Positions 1 to 6,222 of a DNA stretch of 9,890 bases are shown piece after piece. Source of the stretch: Clostridiales bacterium (GTDB taxonomy: Bacteria > Bacillota_A > Clostridia > Christensenellales > Aristaeellaceae). The DNA is taken from NCBI GenBank assembly GCA_024684665.1, contig JAIKWN010000136.1, positions 1 through 9,890 of the forward strand. The letters are read 5' to 3'. Below the pieces are notes generated by a model. The model worked only from the letters and a program-made list of their open reading frames with translations, did no database searches and was not told the origin of the DNA. Position 1 is the first letter of the stretch; each line of letters begins with the position of its first letter. A program made the translations under genes and the position numbers.

Positions 1-717
1 TCGGCATTCGGTTCCATTCCGATCCTGATCTTCCCTGCCCTCCTGGTCGGCCTCATCTGCGGAAGCTTCATCGGATTCATGATCAGCCGGATGAACGTCG
101 TGCCGATGATCGCGACACTGGCCATGCAGACGATCGGGCGCGGCCTCTGCTTCATCTTCTCCGGCGGCACTGCGGTCTCCGGTATTCCGAAGCCGTACAG
201 CTTCGTCGGCGCGGGCCGCTGGCTCTCCACCGCCGGCAATCCGAACGGATGGATCCCCAATATCACCATCTTCGTCGTCATCATGGTCGCCATCGTTCAT
301 ATCCTGCTCAGTAAAACTGTGTTCGGCCGCCATGTTTACGCGACCGGAAGCAACCAGCAGGTCGCACATCTGGCCGGCGTCAACACCAAGAATACCGTTT
401 TCATCGGCCATGTGATCTGCTCCATCATGGCGGCGCTGGCAGGCGTGCTGAACGCTTCCAAGCTCTGCAGCGGACAGCCTGCGGCCTGCGAGGGCTATGA
501 GATGTACGCCATCGCAGCGACCGTGCTCGGCGGTACGTCCCTGACTGGCGGCAGCGGCTCTGTCGGAAGGGCGATGTTCGGCGTCGCCGTCATCGCCGTT
601 ATCAACAATGGCATGAACCTGCTGCATATCAATTCCTACTGGCAGAAGGTCGTTATCGGTTCCATCATCCTCTTCGCGGTCATTCTCGATATGGCACAGA
701 AGAAGAAAAAGGTCTGA
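1..717 (+). CDS. Sugar ABC transporter permease, RbsC family (5' partial)
   Basis: This is the membrane permease subunit of a ribose/xylose/autoinducer-type ABC importer, carrying a sugar or polyol across the cytoplasmic membrane with a periplasmic-type binding protein and an ATPase encoded outside the window. The frame is open from base 1, so the gene begins upstream; 238 codons are visible against about 320 in the family. Supporting features are alternating hydrophobic segments, the RbsC-like stretch reading VVPMIATLAMQTIGRGL, the cytoplasmic ATPase-contact region around GSNQQVAHLAGV, the motif VLGGTSLTGGSGSVGRAMFG, and a final hydrophobic helix followed by a basic KKKKV tail. The stop lies 23 nt before the DhaK-like gene, so the two are probably co-transcribed and the imported molecule is likely the substrate of the downstream kinase. 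The family assignment is firm; the transported substrate cannot be read from the permease. Confidence 0.93.
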   Translation, partial: SAFGSIPILIFPALLVGLICGSFIGFMISRMNVVPMIATLAMQTIGRGLCFIFSGGTAVSGIPKPYSFVGAGRWLSTAGNPNGWIPNITIFVVIMVAIVHILLSKTVFGRHVYATGSNQQVAHLAGVNTKNTVFIGHVICSIMAALAGVLNASKLCSGQPAACEGYEMYAIAATVLGGTSLTGGSGSVGRAMFGVAVIAVINNGMNLLHINSYWQKVVIGSIILFAVILDMAQKKKKV

Positions 718-740
718 CGCCGTTTTTCTGGAGGGATACC

Positions 741-1697
741 ATGGATTGGTTCAGTGACGGACGGGAGTATTACAGCGGAAGATGCTTTGAAGGTATGGCA
801 CTCGCCTGTCCGGACCGGTGGCGCGTATTTGATAGCCAGCTCGCCTGCGGAACACTGATCGGTAGCGAGCCGCCGAAGGACCGCGTGGCCATCATCGTGA
901 GCGGCGGCGGCTCCAACGGCCCTTGGCCGGAATACGTGGGCCCTGGCCTAGCGGACGCCGCGGTGGTCGGCGCGCCCTATACCGCGCCCAGCGCTTACGC
1001 CATCTATGAGGTAGGAAAGGCGTTGAACACCGGAAAAGGCGTTCTCCTCGTATACAACAACTTCATGGGCGACTATCTGAACAACGACATGGCCGCAGAG
1101 CTGCTGCGGCTGGAAGGGATCGACAGCCGACAGCTCATCTGCTGCGACGATATGGGCATGGCCATTGGCGAGCCCCGGGAAAACCGAGGCGGCCGCACGG
1201 CTGCTCCCCTTTATCTCCGCATCGCCGCAATTGCGGCACGCGAAGGAAAGTCCCTTTCCGAAGTCGAGGCGCTGGTCAAAAAAGCCGAAGCAAGATCGAC
1301 CACGCTCTGCGTCACCGTGGATCCGAAGACGAACCGCGCCATCTATGGCAAGGGATTCTCCGACGAGCCCGGTTTCATCGTTCGGGACAACGCCACGGTT
1401 TCCTCCACCGCCGAGGAGATGATCCGTTTCCTCGCGGAAGACGTGCGACCCCAACCGAGTGAAAAGGCGTATCTCCTTGTCAACCGGCTGCGCTTCACCC
1501 ATTATATGGACAGCTATGTAATGGCGGCACGCCTGTACAAAGAGCTGGAGAAAATCTGTCCCATTCTCAAGATGCGCGTAGGCGCCTATAACAACATCCT
1601 GGACGCCTACGGATATACTGTGACCATTCTCTGCGCGGACGGGGAAATCGCACCGTACCTCCTGCCGGATTACGCCGGCGACTGCTATCTGTTCTGA
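741..1697 (+). CDS. DhaK-like (dihydroxyacetone kinase substrate-binding subunit family) protein lacking the usual catalytic histidines
   Basis: This 318-aa protein is a divergent homologue of DhaK, the ketose-binding subunit that presents substrate to DhaL. Family marks are VSGGGS at residues 53-58, the GKGVLLVYNNFMGD stretch (98-111), which keeps an Asp (D111) where E. coli DhaK has D109, a DDMGMAI segment near 136-142, GGR near 150-152, and a C-terminal VGAYNNILDAYGYTVTIL stretch that aligns with E. coli IGAYCTSLDMTGFSITLL. Two hallmarks are missing. The usual GGGSGHEP is GGGSNGPWP, so the H56 equivalent is lost. The usual GIHGEPG is GFSDEPG (205-211), placing Ser207 where the covalent substrate-binding His218 sits. 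The protein is also shorter than E. coli DhaK (356 aa). The ATG is preceded by TGGAGGG about 5 nt away. It is followed by a DhaL-type gene, so a two-subunit kinase is expected, but on a substrate bound without the hemiaminal link. A non-catalytic or regulatory DhaQ-like role is the main alternative. Confidence 0.82.
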   Translation: MDWFSDGREYYSGRCFEGMALACPDRWRVFDSQLACGTLIGSEPPKDRVAIIVSGGGSNGPWPEYVGPGLADAAVVGAPYTAPSAYAIYEVGKALNTGKGVLLVYNNFMGDYLNNDMAAELLRLEGIDSRQLICCDDMGMAIGEPRENRGGRTAAPLYLRIAAIAAREGKSLSEVEALVKKAEARSTTLCVTVDPKTNRAIYGKGFSDEPGFIVRDNATVSSTAEEMIRFLAEDVRPQPSEKAYLLVNRLRFTHYMDSYVMAARLYKELEKICPILKMRVGAYNNILDAYGYTVTILCADGEIAPYLLPDYAGDCYLF

Positions 1698-1742
1698 TCG
1701 CAGGGCGGAGAAAAATACCCGTCACTTTAGGAGTGAGGAACC

Positions 1743-2393
1743 GTGAATAAAGAAACAGCGGACGCCGGCGTCCTGAAGAGCGCGATGATCTCGGCGGCGG
1801 ACGCCATCATTGCCGCAGAACCGGAACTGACGCGTATCGATAGCGTGATCGGCGACGGGGATCACGGAATCGGAATGAAAACCGGCTTTTCCGCCTTAAA
1901 AAAGGAGCTGCTGGCCGGCCGTTACGAAACGCCGTACGATCTCTTTCACGCCTGCGGACTTTGCCTCGTGAAAAGCATGGGCGGCTCCTCCGGCGTGCTC
2001 TTCGGCACACTGCTCATCGGTGGCCTAGACGAAATCCATGGCAAAGACAGCCTAGACAGCCAGGGGCTCTGCGCCCTGTTTTCCGGGGGGATAGAAGCCG
2101 TTATGCGACGCGGGAAGGCGAAACCGGGAGACAAGACCATGGTCGACGCCCTCGTCCCCGCGCGGGCGTGCATGCAGGAGGCAGCCTCCGGGGGCTGCAG
2201 CATCGAGGAACTCTTCCGCGCGGCGGAAGCGGGCGCTCTAAATGGCGTTGAAGCGACGAAGCGTATGCTGCCCCGGCTCGGGCGCTCCAAGAACTTTCGT
2301 GAGCAGGCCCTCGGCTGGCCAGACCCGGGCGCGATTTCTGTCTCCATTCTGTTCCGCGGCCTAGCGGACGGGATCGCCGCAATCGCTTTCTGA
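1743..2393 (+). CDS. dhaL: DhaL-type kinase subunit (ATP-binding) of a dihydroxyacetone kinase-like enzyme
   Basis: DhaL carries the nucleotide and transfers phosphate to a ketose bound by its DhaK partner in the cytoplasm. This 216-aa protein, close to the usual 210, keeps the Mg-nucleotide motif GDGDHG (residues 37-42, with D33 just before), GGSSG (80-84), GKAKPGDKTMVDAL (124-137) and the lid region GRSKNFREQALGWPDPGA (180-197). In that lid the usual GH-x-DPGA reads GWPDPGA, so a conserved His is Trp. The start is GTG at 1743, chosen because AGGAG at 1729-1733 lies 9 nt upstream and the alignment begins there. It lies 45 nt after the DhaK-like gene, with which it should form the enzyme. No DhaM phosphodonor is visible, and the intact nucleotide motifs fit either an ATP-dependent enzyme or a tightly held ADP re-charged by a DhaM encoded elsewhere; the ABC transporter context favours ATP. 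The physiological substrate is unknown. Confidence 0.9.
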   Translation: MNKETADAGVLKSAMISAADAIIAAEPELTRIDSVIGDGDHGIGMKTGFSALKKELLAGRYETPYDLFHACGLCLVKSMGGSSGVLFGTLLIGGLDEIHGKDSLDSQGLCALFSGGIEAVMRRGKAKPGDKTMVDALVPARACMQEAASGGCSIEELFRAAEAGALNGVEATKRMLPRLGRSKNFREQALGWPDPGAISVSILFRGLADGIAAIAF

Positions 2394-2417
2394 CGGCCAT
2401 GCACAAATTATAAAAGA

Positions 2418-2450
2418 CATCCGCCGATCTGGCGGATGATTTCGTTTCCT
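2418..2450 (+). terminator. Probable bidirectional terminator between convergent genes
   Basis: A perfect 8-bp stem, CATCCGCC (2418-2425) and GGCGGATG (2431-2438), closes a 5-nt loop between the ends of the DhaL gene (+) and the aminotransferase gene (-). On the + strand it is followed by ATTTCGTTT. On the - strand it is followed by TCTTTTATAATTT, which is the better U-tract. It therefore probably serves both convergent transcripts and is stronger for the aminotransferase. Confidence 0.7.
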
Positions 2451-2466
2451 GTCGCCGGGAGCGCCG

Positions 2467-3633
2467 TCAAAGTTGTAGCATCCCGCTGTCCCTGATCACG
2501 CGGACGGCTTTCTTCAATTCCTCCGGCGGAAGGACAAGGGCGAAGCGCACATAGCCCGCACCAAGGGGACCGAAGCTCTCGCCCGGGGTCGCCACAACGC
2601 CAGCCTTTTCGATGAGTGCAAGACAGCATTCCATTCCAGAAGCAAAGCCCTCGGGCACCCGCGTCCAGACAAACATGCTGCCCGCATTCCGCTTCGTTTC
2701 CCAACCGATGGCAGTCAGCCCATCGCAAAGCGCATTCCTCCGCTCTTCATAGTCCAAACACTGCCGCTCAACCGGTTCCCGCGGAAGGGTTAGCGCCGCA
2801 ACAGCCGCTTTCTGAATTGGAAGGAACATGCCGAAATCGATCTGGCTTCGTAGCTTTTTAAACGCATTAATGACGTCCTTCCGACCGATCAGGAAGGAGA
2901 CCCGGGCGCCCGTCATATTGAAGCTCTTCGACAGGCTGAAGAATTCGCAGCCGACTTCCGCCGCGCCGGGGAAGGACAGGAAGCTTCCGCCCCGCGCGCC
3001 GTCAAAGAGGATGTCGCTGTACGCATTGTCATGCAAAAGTACAATGCTGTTCTTCCTGGCGAACGCGATCAGCTCCCGGTAGACCTCCGGCGTGCCGACG
3101 CTACCCGTGGGATTCGAGGGCAGGGAGACGATCATATACTTCGCACGCCGCGCAACATCTTCCGGGATCTCCGAAACCCGGGGCAGGAAATCGTTCTCTG
3201 CTGTCAGGGGATAAAAGAAAGGATCCGCCCCGGCCATTTTTGCTCCAGCGAGGAACACGGGGTAGCAGGGATCCGGCAAGAGGACCATATCCCCCTCGTC
3301 GCAGAGCACGAGACCGATGTGCCCCATACCTTCCTGGGAACCGTAGCAGGAAGCGATATTCTCCGGATGGATGATCACGTCGAAACGGCGCCGATAGTAG
3401 GAACAGACCGCCGAAAGCAGCTCGTCGCTGTCCCGGAGGGCATATTTCCAGTTATCGGGATCCATGGCAGCCTCCGCTAAGGCACGGCGGATGGATTCAT
3501 CCGGGATGAAGTCGGGGGTGCCGATGGATAGGTCATAGATCGTCTTTCCCGCCTGCTCCGCCGCACGCCTCCGCTCATTCATGGCAAGAAAAACCTCGTC
3601 GCCGAATCGTTCCATCCGTTTGCTGAATTGCAT
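2467..3633 (-). CDS. PLP-dependent class I/II aminotransferase (DapL/AspC-like fold type I)
   Basis: This is a 388-aa cytoplasmic transaminase moving an amino group between an amino acid and a 2-oxo acid through pyridoxal phosphate. Visible family residues are the substrate-loop DLSIGTPDF (34-42), YGSQEGMGHI with the PLP phosphate contacts (97-106), DPCYP (121-125), the Asn of SNPTG (173-177), HDNAYSDILFDG with the PLP-pyridine Asp202, and SLSKSFNMTG with Schiff-base Lys236. A C-terminal YVRFAL supplies the Arg that usually binds the substrate carboxylate. The phrase SLSKSFNMTG and the HDNAYSDI segment resemble LL-diaminopimelate aminotransferase and related enzymes, but substrate cannot be fixed by eye. 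The ATG at 3633 is preferred over an in-frame upstream start because AAGGAAG lies 7 nt before it (3641-3647) and homology starts there. It runs against the flanking sugar genes and may be unrelated to them. Confidence 0.9.
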   Translation of the reverse strand: MQFSKRMERFGDEVFLAMNERRRAAEQAGKTIYDLSIGTPDFIPDESIRRALAEAAMDPDNWKYALRDSDELLSAVCSYYRRRFDVIIHPENIASCYGSQEGMGHIGLVLCDEGDMVLLPDPCYPVFLAGAKMAGADPFFYPLTAENDFLPRVSEIPEDVARRAKYMIVSLPSNPTGSVGTPEVYRELIAFARKNSIVLLHDNAYSDILFDGARGGSFLSFPGAAEVGCEFFSLSKSFNMTGARVSFLIGRKDVINAFKKLRSQIDFGMFLPIQKAAVAALTLPREPVERQCLDYEERRNALCDGLTAIGWETKRNAGSMFVWTRVPEGFASGMECCLALIEKAGVVATPGESFGPLGAGYVRFALVLPPEELKKAVRVIRDSGMLQL

Positions 3634-3649
3634 TGCTTTTCTTCCTTTC

Positions 3650-3662
3650 CGGGCTTTGCCCG
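3650..3662. repeat. Inverted repeat CGGGC-TTT-GCCCG in the divergent promoter region
   Basis: A perfect 5-bp palindrome with a 3-nt centre, lying 12 nt upstream of the -35 hexamer of the isomerase promoter and in the probable leader of the aminotransferase transcript. It resembles a second palindrome at 3718-3731. It could be half of a paired operator, or a small mRNA hairpin just before the aminotransferase ribosome binding site. Confidence 0.4.
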
Positions 3663-3673
3663 AGGGATTTTGC

Positions 3674-3702
3674 TTGACATCCGCGTTTTGCCGCAGTATC
3701 TT
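3674..3702 (+). promoter_or_regulatory. Sigma-A type promoter for the RpiB-family isomerase gene
   Basis: A perfect -35 hexamer TTGACA (3674-3679) is separated by exactly 17 nt from TATCTT (3697-3702), which matches four of six positions of the -10 consensus. Transcription should start near 3709, giving a leader of about 45 nt before the ATG at 3756. This supports separate expression of the isomerase, independent of the upstream kinase genes, which face a terminator and an opposing gene. On the - strand GATACT (3700-3695) overlaps this -10, but I see no good -35 for it. Confidence 0.75.
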
Positions 3703-3717
3703 GTATTTGGTAGAAGA

Positions 3718-3731
3718 TGGGCGTTTGCCCA
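3718..3731. repeat. Inverted repeat TGGGC-GTTT-GCCCA downstream of the isomerase promoter
   Basis: A perfect 5-bp palindrome with a 4-nt centre, lying about 9 nt after the predicted transcription start and 9 nt before the GGAGG site of the isomerase gene. It shares GGGC-N-TTT-GCCC with the palindrome at 3650-3662, the two being about 68 nt apart and flanking the promoter. A repressor operator is the simplest reading; a short 5' leader hairpin is the alternative. Confidence 0.4.
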
Positions 3732-3755
3732 ATGAAAAAAGGAGGCATATTCCCT

Positions 3756-4394
3756 ATGCGTATCGCACTGATCAACGAAAACAGCCAGGCCGCCAAGAAT
3801 ACGCAGATCGTAAACGCTCTGGCCAGCGTCGTCGTCCCCATGGGACACGAAGTGGACAATTACGGCATGTACGGCACGGAAGGCGAGCCCAGCCTGACCT
3901 ATGTGCAGAACGGCATCCTCGCCGCCATCCTGCTGAACTCCGGCGCGGCGGATTACGTTATCACCGGCTGCGGCACCGGCGAAGGCGCCATGCTCGCGCT
4001 CAACAGCTTCCCCGGCGTCATCTGCGGCCACGTCGTGGATCCTTCCGACGGTTTTATGTTCGCCCAGATCAACGACGGCAACGCGGTAGCTCTGCCCTTC
4101 GCGAAAGGCTATGGTTGGGGCGGCGACCTTAACCTGACCTATATTTTTGAGAAGCTCTTCGGCTTTGGCCACGGGAACGGTTATCCGGCAGACCGCGTCG
4201 TTCCGGAGCAGCGCAACAAAAAGATCCTGGACGGCGTCCGCGCGAACAACTTCAAAGACCTTCTGACCTGCCTGCGCGGCCTTGATCAGGAACTGGTTCG
4301 CGGCGCCGTCGCCGGCGAACACTTCTCCGAGCTCTTCTTCGCCCACGCGAAAGACGAGGCCATCATCAGCTACGTGAAGGAACTGCTGGCGTAA
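3756..4394 (+). CDS. RpiB/LacA/LacB-family sugar-phosphate isomerase
   Basis: This 212-aa cytoplasmic enzyme belongs to the family interconverting phosphorylated aldoses and ketoses (RpiB, LacAB, and the tetrulose-4-phosphate isomerases). The core includes GHEVDNYGMY (30-39), the active-site loop TGCGTGEGAMLALNSFPGV (70-88) with Cys72 at the position of the catalytic Cys of RpiB, and INDGNAVALP (105-114), equivalent to the HNDANVL loop. Compared with classical RpiB of about 150 aa it has an extra 60-70 residues at the C terminus, as in the subgroup carrying a DUF3666-type extension, and its N terminus reads NENSQ instead of the usual DHAG/DHGG, so ribose-5-phosphate is not a safe substrate. 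The start at 3756 is chosen over ATGs further upstream because GGAGG (3741-3745) lies 10 nt before it and homology begins at MRIALINENSQ. Proximity to the kinase pair suggests it isomerises their product. Confidence 0.9.
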   Translation: MRIALINENSQAAKNTQIVNALASVVVPMGHEVDNYGMYGTEGEPSLTYVQNGILAAILLNSGAADYVITGCGTGEGAMLALNSFPGVICGHVVDPSDGFMFAQINDGNAVALPFAKGYGWGGDLNLTYIFEKLFGFGHGNGYPADRVVPEQRNKKILDGVRANNFKDLLTCLRGLDQELVRGAVAGEHFSELFFAHAKDEAIISYVKELLA

Positions 4395-4441
4395 GCTCCT
4401 AGATAAAACAGTCCGCCTTCGATGGAGACGGTGTCCTATCC

Positions 4442-4475
4442 AAACCCCTTCCCAACAAGTTGAGAAGGGGTTTTT
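4442..4475 (+). terminator. Rho-independent terminator of the isomerase gene
   Basis: A perfect 10-bp stem, AAACCCCTTC (4442-4451) and GAAGGGGTTT (4464-4473), is followed by a T run ending at 4475. The 12-nt loop contains a further CAAC/GTTG complement. It lies 48 nt after the isomerase stop. On the opposite strand, downstream of the anti-sigma gene that ends at 4506, the same stem is followed by only three T's, so it would be a weaker stop in that direction. Confidence 0.88.
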
Positions 4476-4505
4476 GCGTTCAAACAAAAGGGAAAGAAAA
4501 GCTGT

Positions 4506-5705
4506 TCACAGTGCCTGCCGGAAAGCGTCAAAAAACGCAGGGCACTGCCAAGCGCCGCAGGCGATCAACGTTTCCCCGGAAACGGTCATCTGCAGGCGCA
4601 GGCCGTTTTTAAGGACGAATGTTAGCGTACCAGCGCCAGGTTCCGCTTCCTTAGCGATCCTCTCCGCCGAGGAAAGCAGCAGCTTGAATGCCCGCTCCGC
4701 CGCCTCGCCGGAAAGGGTTCCGACGCCGGAGAGTGTCATTTCTTTCAGTTTTCCCGAAAGGGCAAGAGATTCCGAAAGAGGAGCCGCGCTACCCAAGCCC
4801 GCGTAGCTGATCCGCTGAAAAAGGCGCATCCTTCCGTTCACTTCGGCAGCTACCGCCGTCGATTTCGAAAGGGAGTTTATGGCATACACTGCGCTTCCTA
4901 TCCCGCAGCAGTTCGACAATCCCGAAGCGAGTTCCTGCTTTGTCGCCAAGGAGGGATGTTCCGTTTCAGTTCTAACGGTTCCGATCTGTCCATCCAAAAG
5001 ACCTCCGGCCAGGGCTCCCGGCTCTTTCAGGAGACGATAGACCGCCCCATTCAGGCAGAGGACAGGGATCTCCGGAGAACCGTTTGCAAAGAGGGAGTCC
5101 CCCCGGGATACGGCGTTATGTACTTCCACGCCCGAAAGGCTCGCGCTCTTCATCATGCTCCCCGCCGCAGGTACGCTCCCGGCCGCGATCTCTTCAATTT
5201 CCGCGATTTTCGGGTCTCTTCCTGCATCCATATCGCCGTACGCCATGGTAGCGTCCGCATAAAAAACATCTTCCTCCGTTTCTTCCAATTCTTCCCCCGC
5301 CGCGGCGAACGCCATATTCATTTCTCCGTCCGCCATTAGCGAAAGGTCCTCTCCATTCCGCGCGACCAGCGGCATTTCTGTAACCATGGGCATACCCGTG
5401 GCCGTCGGCGCAGCCACTGCTCCCTGGGGACCGACGGCTCTATCCTCCAGCTTGTTCAATTCCTGCATCTCTGTAAAAGACTGACCGGCAGGTTTTCGCG
5501 TTCTGAAAGCGATCAGACCGACTGCGAGCAACAATACGGCGCAGACGGCAGGGATGAAACGGAACACAGGCATCCTGTTCCGCTCCGGAGCCGGTTCTTT
5601 TGCAGCCCGGAGGATGCGGCGGCGCAGAATCTCATCGGCATGAAGCCCGGAGAACGCTTCCTCCGCCAAGGGACGCAGCCCCTCCAGCCGGTCACGTTCA
5701 GCCAT
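4506..5705 (-). CDS. Membrane anti-sigma factor-like protein, partner of the ECF sigma factor
   Basis: A 399-aa single-span membrane protein. About 48 N-terminal residues are charged and probably cytoplasmic, followed by a hydrophobic helix (residues about 50-67), then a long extracytoplasmic domain of about 330 aa that I do not recognise. The gene starts inside the last codons of the sigma gene (8-nt overlap, ATGGCTGA) with GGAGGAGGG just upstream, so translation is coupled and the two proteins are probably made in fixed proportion. That layout and the topology are typical of anti-sigma factors that hold an ECF sigma at the membrane until a signal arrives. The cytoplasmic part has no HxxxCxxC zinc motif, so it is not a ZAS-type anti-sigma. 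The outer region includes an acidic stretch (LEETEEDVFYADA) and several Met/Ala/Gly-rich segments, and the C-terminal segment ends LQMTVSGETLIACGAWQCP, with two Cys separated by four residues that might form a disulphide. Family membership is inferred from context, not from a recognised domain. Confidence 0.75.
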   Translation of the reverse strand: MAERDRLEGLRPLAEEAFSGLHADEILRRRILRAAKEPAPERNRMPVFRFIPAVCAVLLLAVGLIAFRTRKPAGQSFTEMQELNKLEDRAVGPQGAVAAPTATGMPMVTEMPLVARNGEDLSLMADGEMNMAFAAAGEELEETEEDVFYADATMAYGDMDAGRDPKIAEIEEIAAGSVPAAGSMMKSASLSGVEVHNAVSRGDSLFANGSPEIPVLCLNGAVYRLLKEPGALAGGLLDGQIGTVRTETEHPSLATKQELASGLSNCCGIGSAVYAINSLSKSTAVAAEVNGRMRLFQRISYAGLGSAAPLSESLALSGKLKEMTLSGVGTLSGEAAERAFKLLLSSAERIAKEAEPGAGTLTFVLKNGLRLQMTVSGETLIACGAWQCPAFFDAFRQAL

Positions 5706-6198
5706 CGTATCCCTCCTCCCGCAGCATTTTCTTTACTTTATCGCGACCTCGCGCTAGGCGGCTGGCCGCCGTTCCCTTCGAAATGGACAGCGCTTCCGCT
5801 ATCGCCTCGAGCGTCATTTCCTGATAGTAAAACAGCAACACCACGTCCCTGAAATCAGGCGGCAGACGATGCACCGCCCGCAAGACGGCTTCCTTTTCCT
5901 CCCGCCGCTCAAGCCCGTCGTCTTCCTGCGCGGGAATGAGGGAGAGCACGGTATCGTCCTTCAGCACACGGCGGAACCAGGAGGACCGCCAAAGATCCCG
6001 GCAGCGATTCACGGTGGATACCATTAGCCATGCCTTTTCCTTTTCAGGATCTACGTCTTCGCCCTTCGTCAGGAAGCGCACAAACACATCCTGGGTCACG
6101 TCTTCTGCCTGTTCCCGGTTCCCGAGATAGAAATAGGCGAGGCGCAGGACGTCGTCGCCATAGCGCCGCCAGGCCGCGTCAAAGCGGCTTTCCTCCAA
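5698..6198 (-). CDS. ECF-type RNA polymerase sigma factor (sigma-70 family)
   Basis: A 166-aa sigma factor with only regions 2 and 4. Region 2 spans about residues 6-72 and includes YLGNREQAEDVTQDVFVRF, the core-binding segment, and the stretch WLMVSTVNRCRDLWRS that contacts the -10 element. Region 4 spans about 104-156: LPPDFRDVVLLFYYQEMTLE, then the helix-turn-helix AIAEALSISKGTAASRLARGR, which reads the -35 element. The start is TTG at 6198, supported by GGGGAGGG (6211-6204) 5 nt before it and by the lack of any ATG between an upstream in-frame stop and the region 2 homology. It is translationally coupled to the anti-sigma-like gene. It lies 127 nt downstream of the TPM-domain gene on the same strand; it could be read through from that operon or have its own promoter. 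The ECF assignment is firm; its signal and regulon are unknown. Confidence 0.95.
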   Translation of the reverse strand: MEESRFDAAWRRYGDDVLRLAYFYLGNREQAEDVTQDVFVRFLTKGEDVDPEKEKAWLMVSTVNRCRDLWRSSWFRRVLKDDTVLSLIPAQEDDGLERREEKEAVLRAVHRLPPDFRDVVLLFYYQEMTLEAIAEALSISKGTAASRLARGRDKVKKMLREEGYDG

Positions 6199-6222
6199 GG
6201 CGTCCCTCCCCTTTCTGTACTT

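Noticed and set aside
948..1502. A 184-codon open frame on the - strand inside the DhaK-like gene
   Set aside because: The + strand frame has clear DhaK homology; the opposite frame has no motif and no ribosome binding site.
945..2370. A 13-nt identical string GGCCTAGCGGACG at 945-957 and 2358-2370
   Set aside because: Both copies encode Gly-Leu-Ala-Asp within unrelated proteins in the same codon usage; most likely chance.
3634..3732. A longer N terminus for the aminotransferase starting at 3732
   Set aside because: It would cover the divergent promoter region and has no ribosome binding site; AAGGAAG is placed for the ATG at 3633.
3717..3755. Earlier in-frame starts for the isomerase (3717, 3732)
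   Set aside because: They lie upstream of or next to the GGAGG site and add residues outside the family homology; the ATG at 3756 has the proper spacing.
4395..4441. Possible small RNA or regulatory element between the isomerase stop and its terminator
   Set aside because: Only weak, imperfect complementarity is visible; nothing supports more than a 3' untranslated region.
3579..4487. A 302-codon - strand open frame across the isomerase gene
   Set aside because: It is antisense to a recognised RpiB-family gene and runs across the terminator and divergent promoter; a shadow frame.
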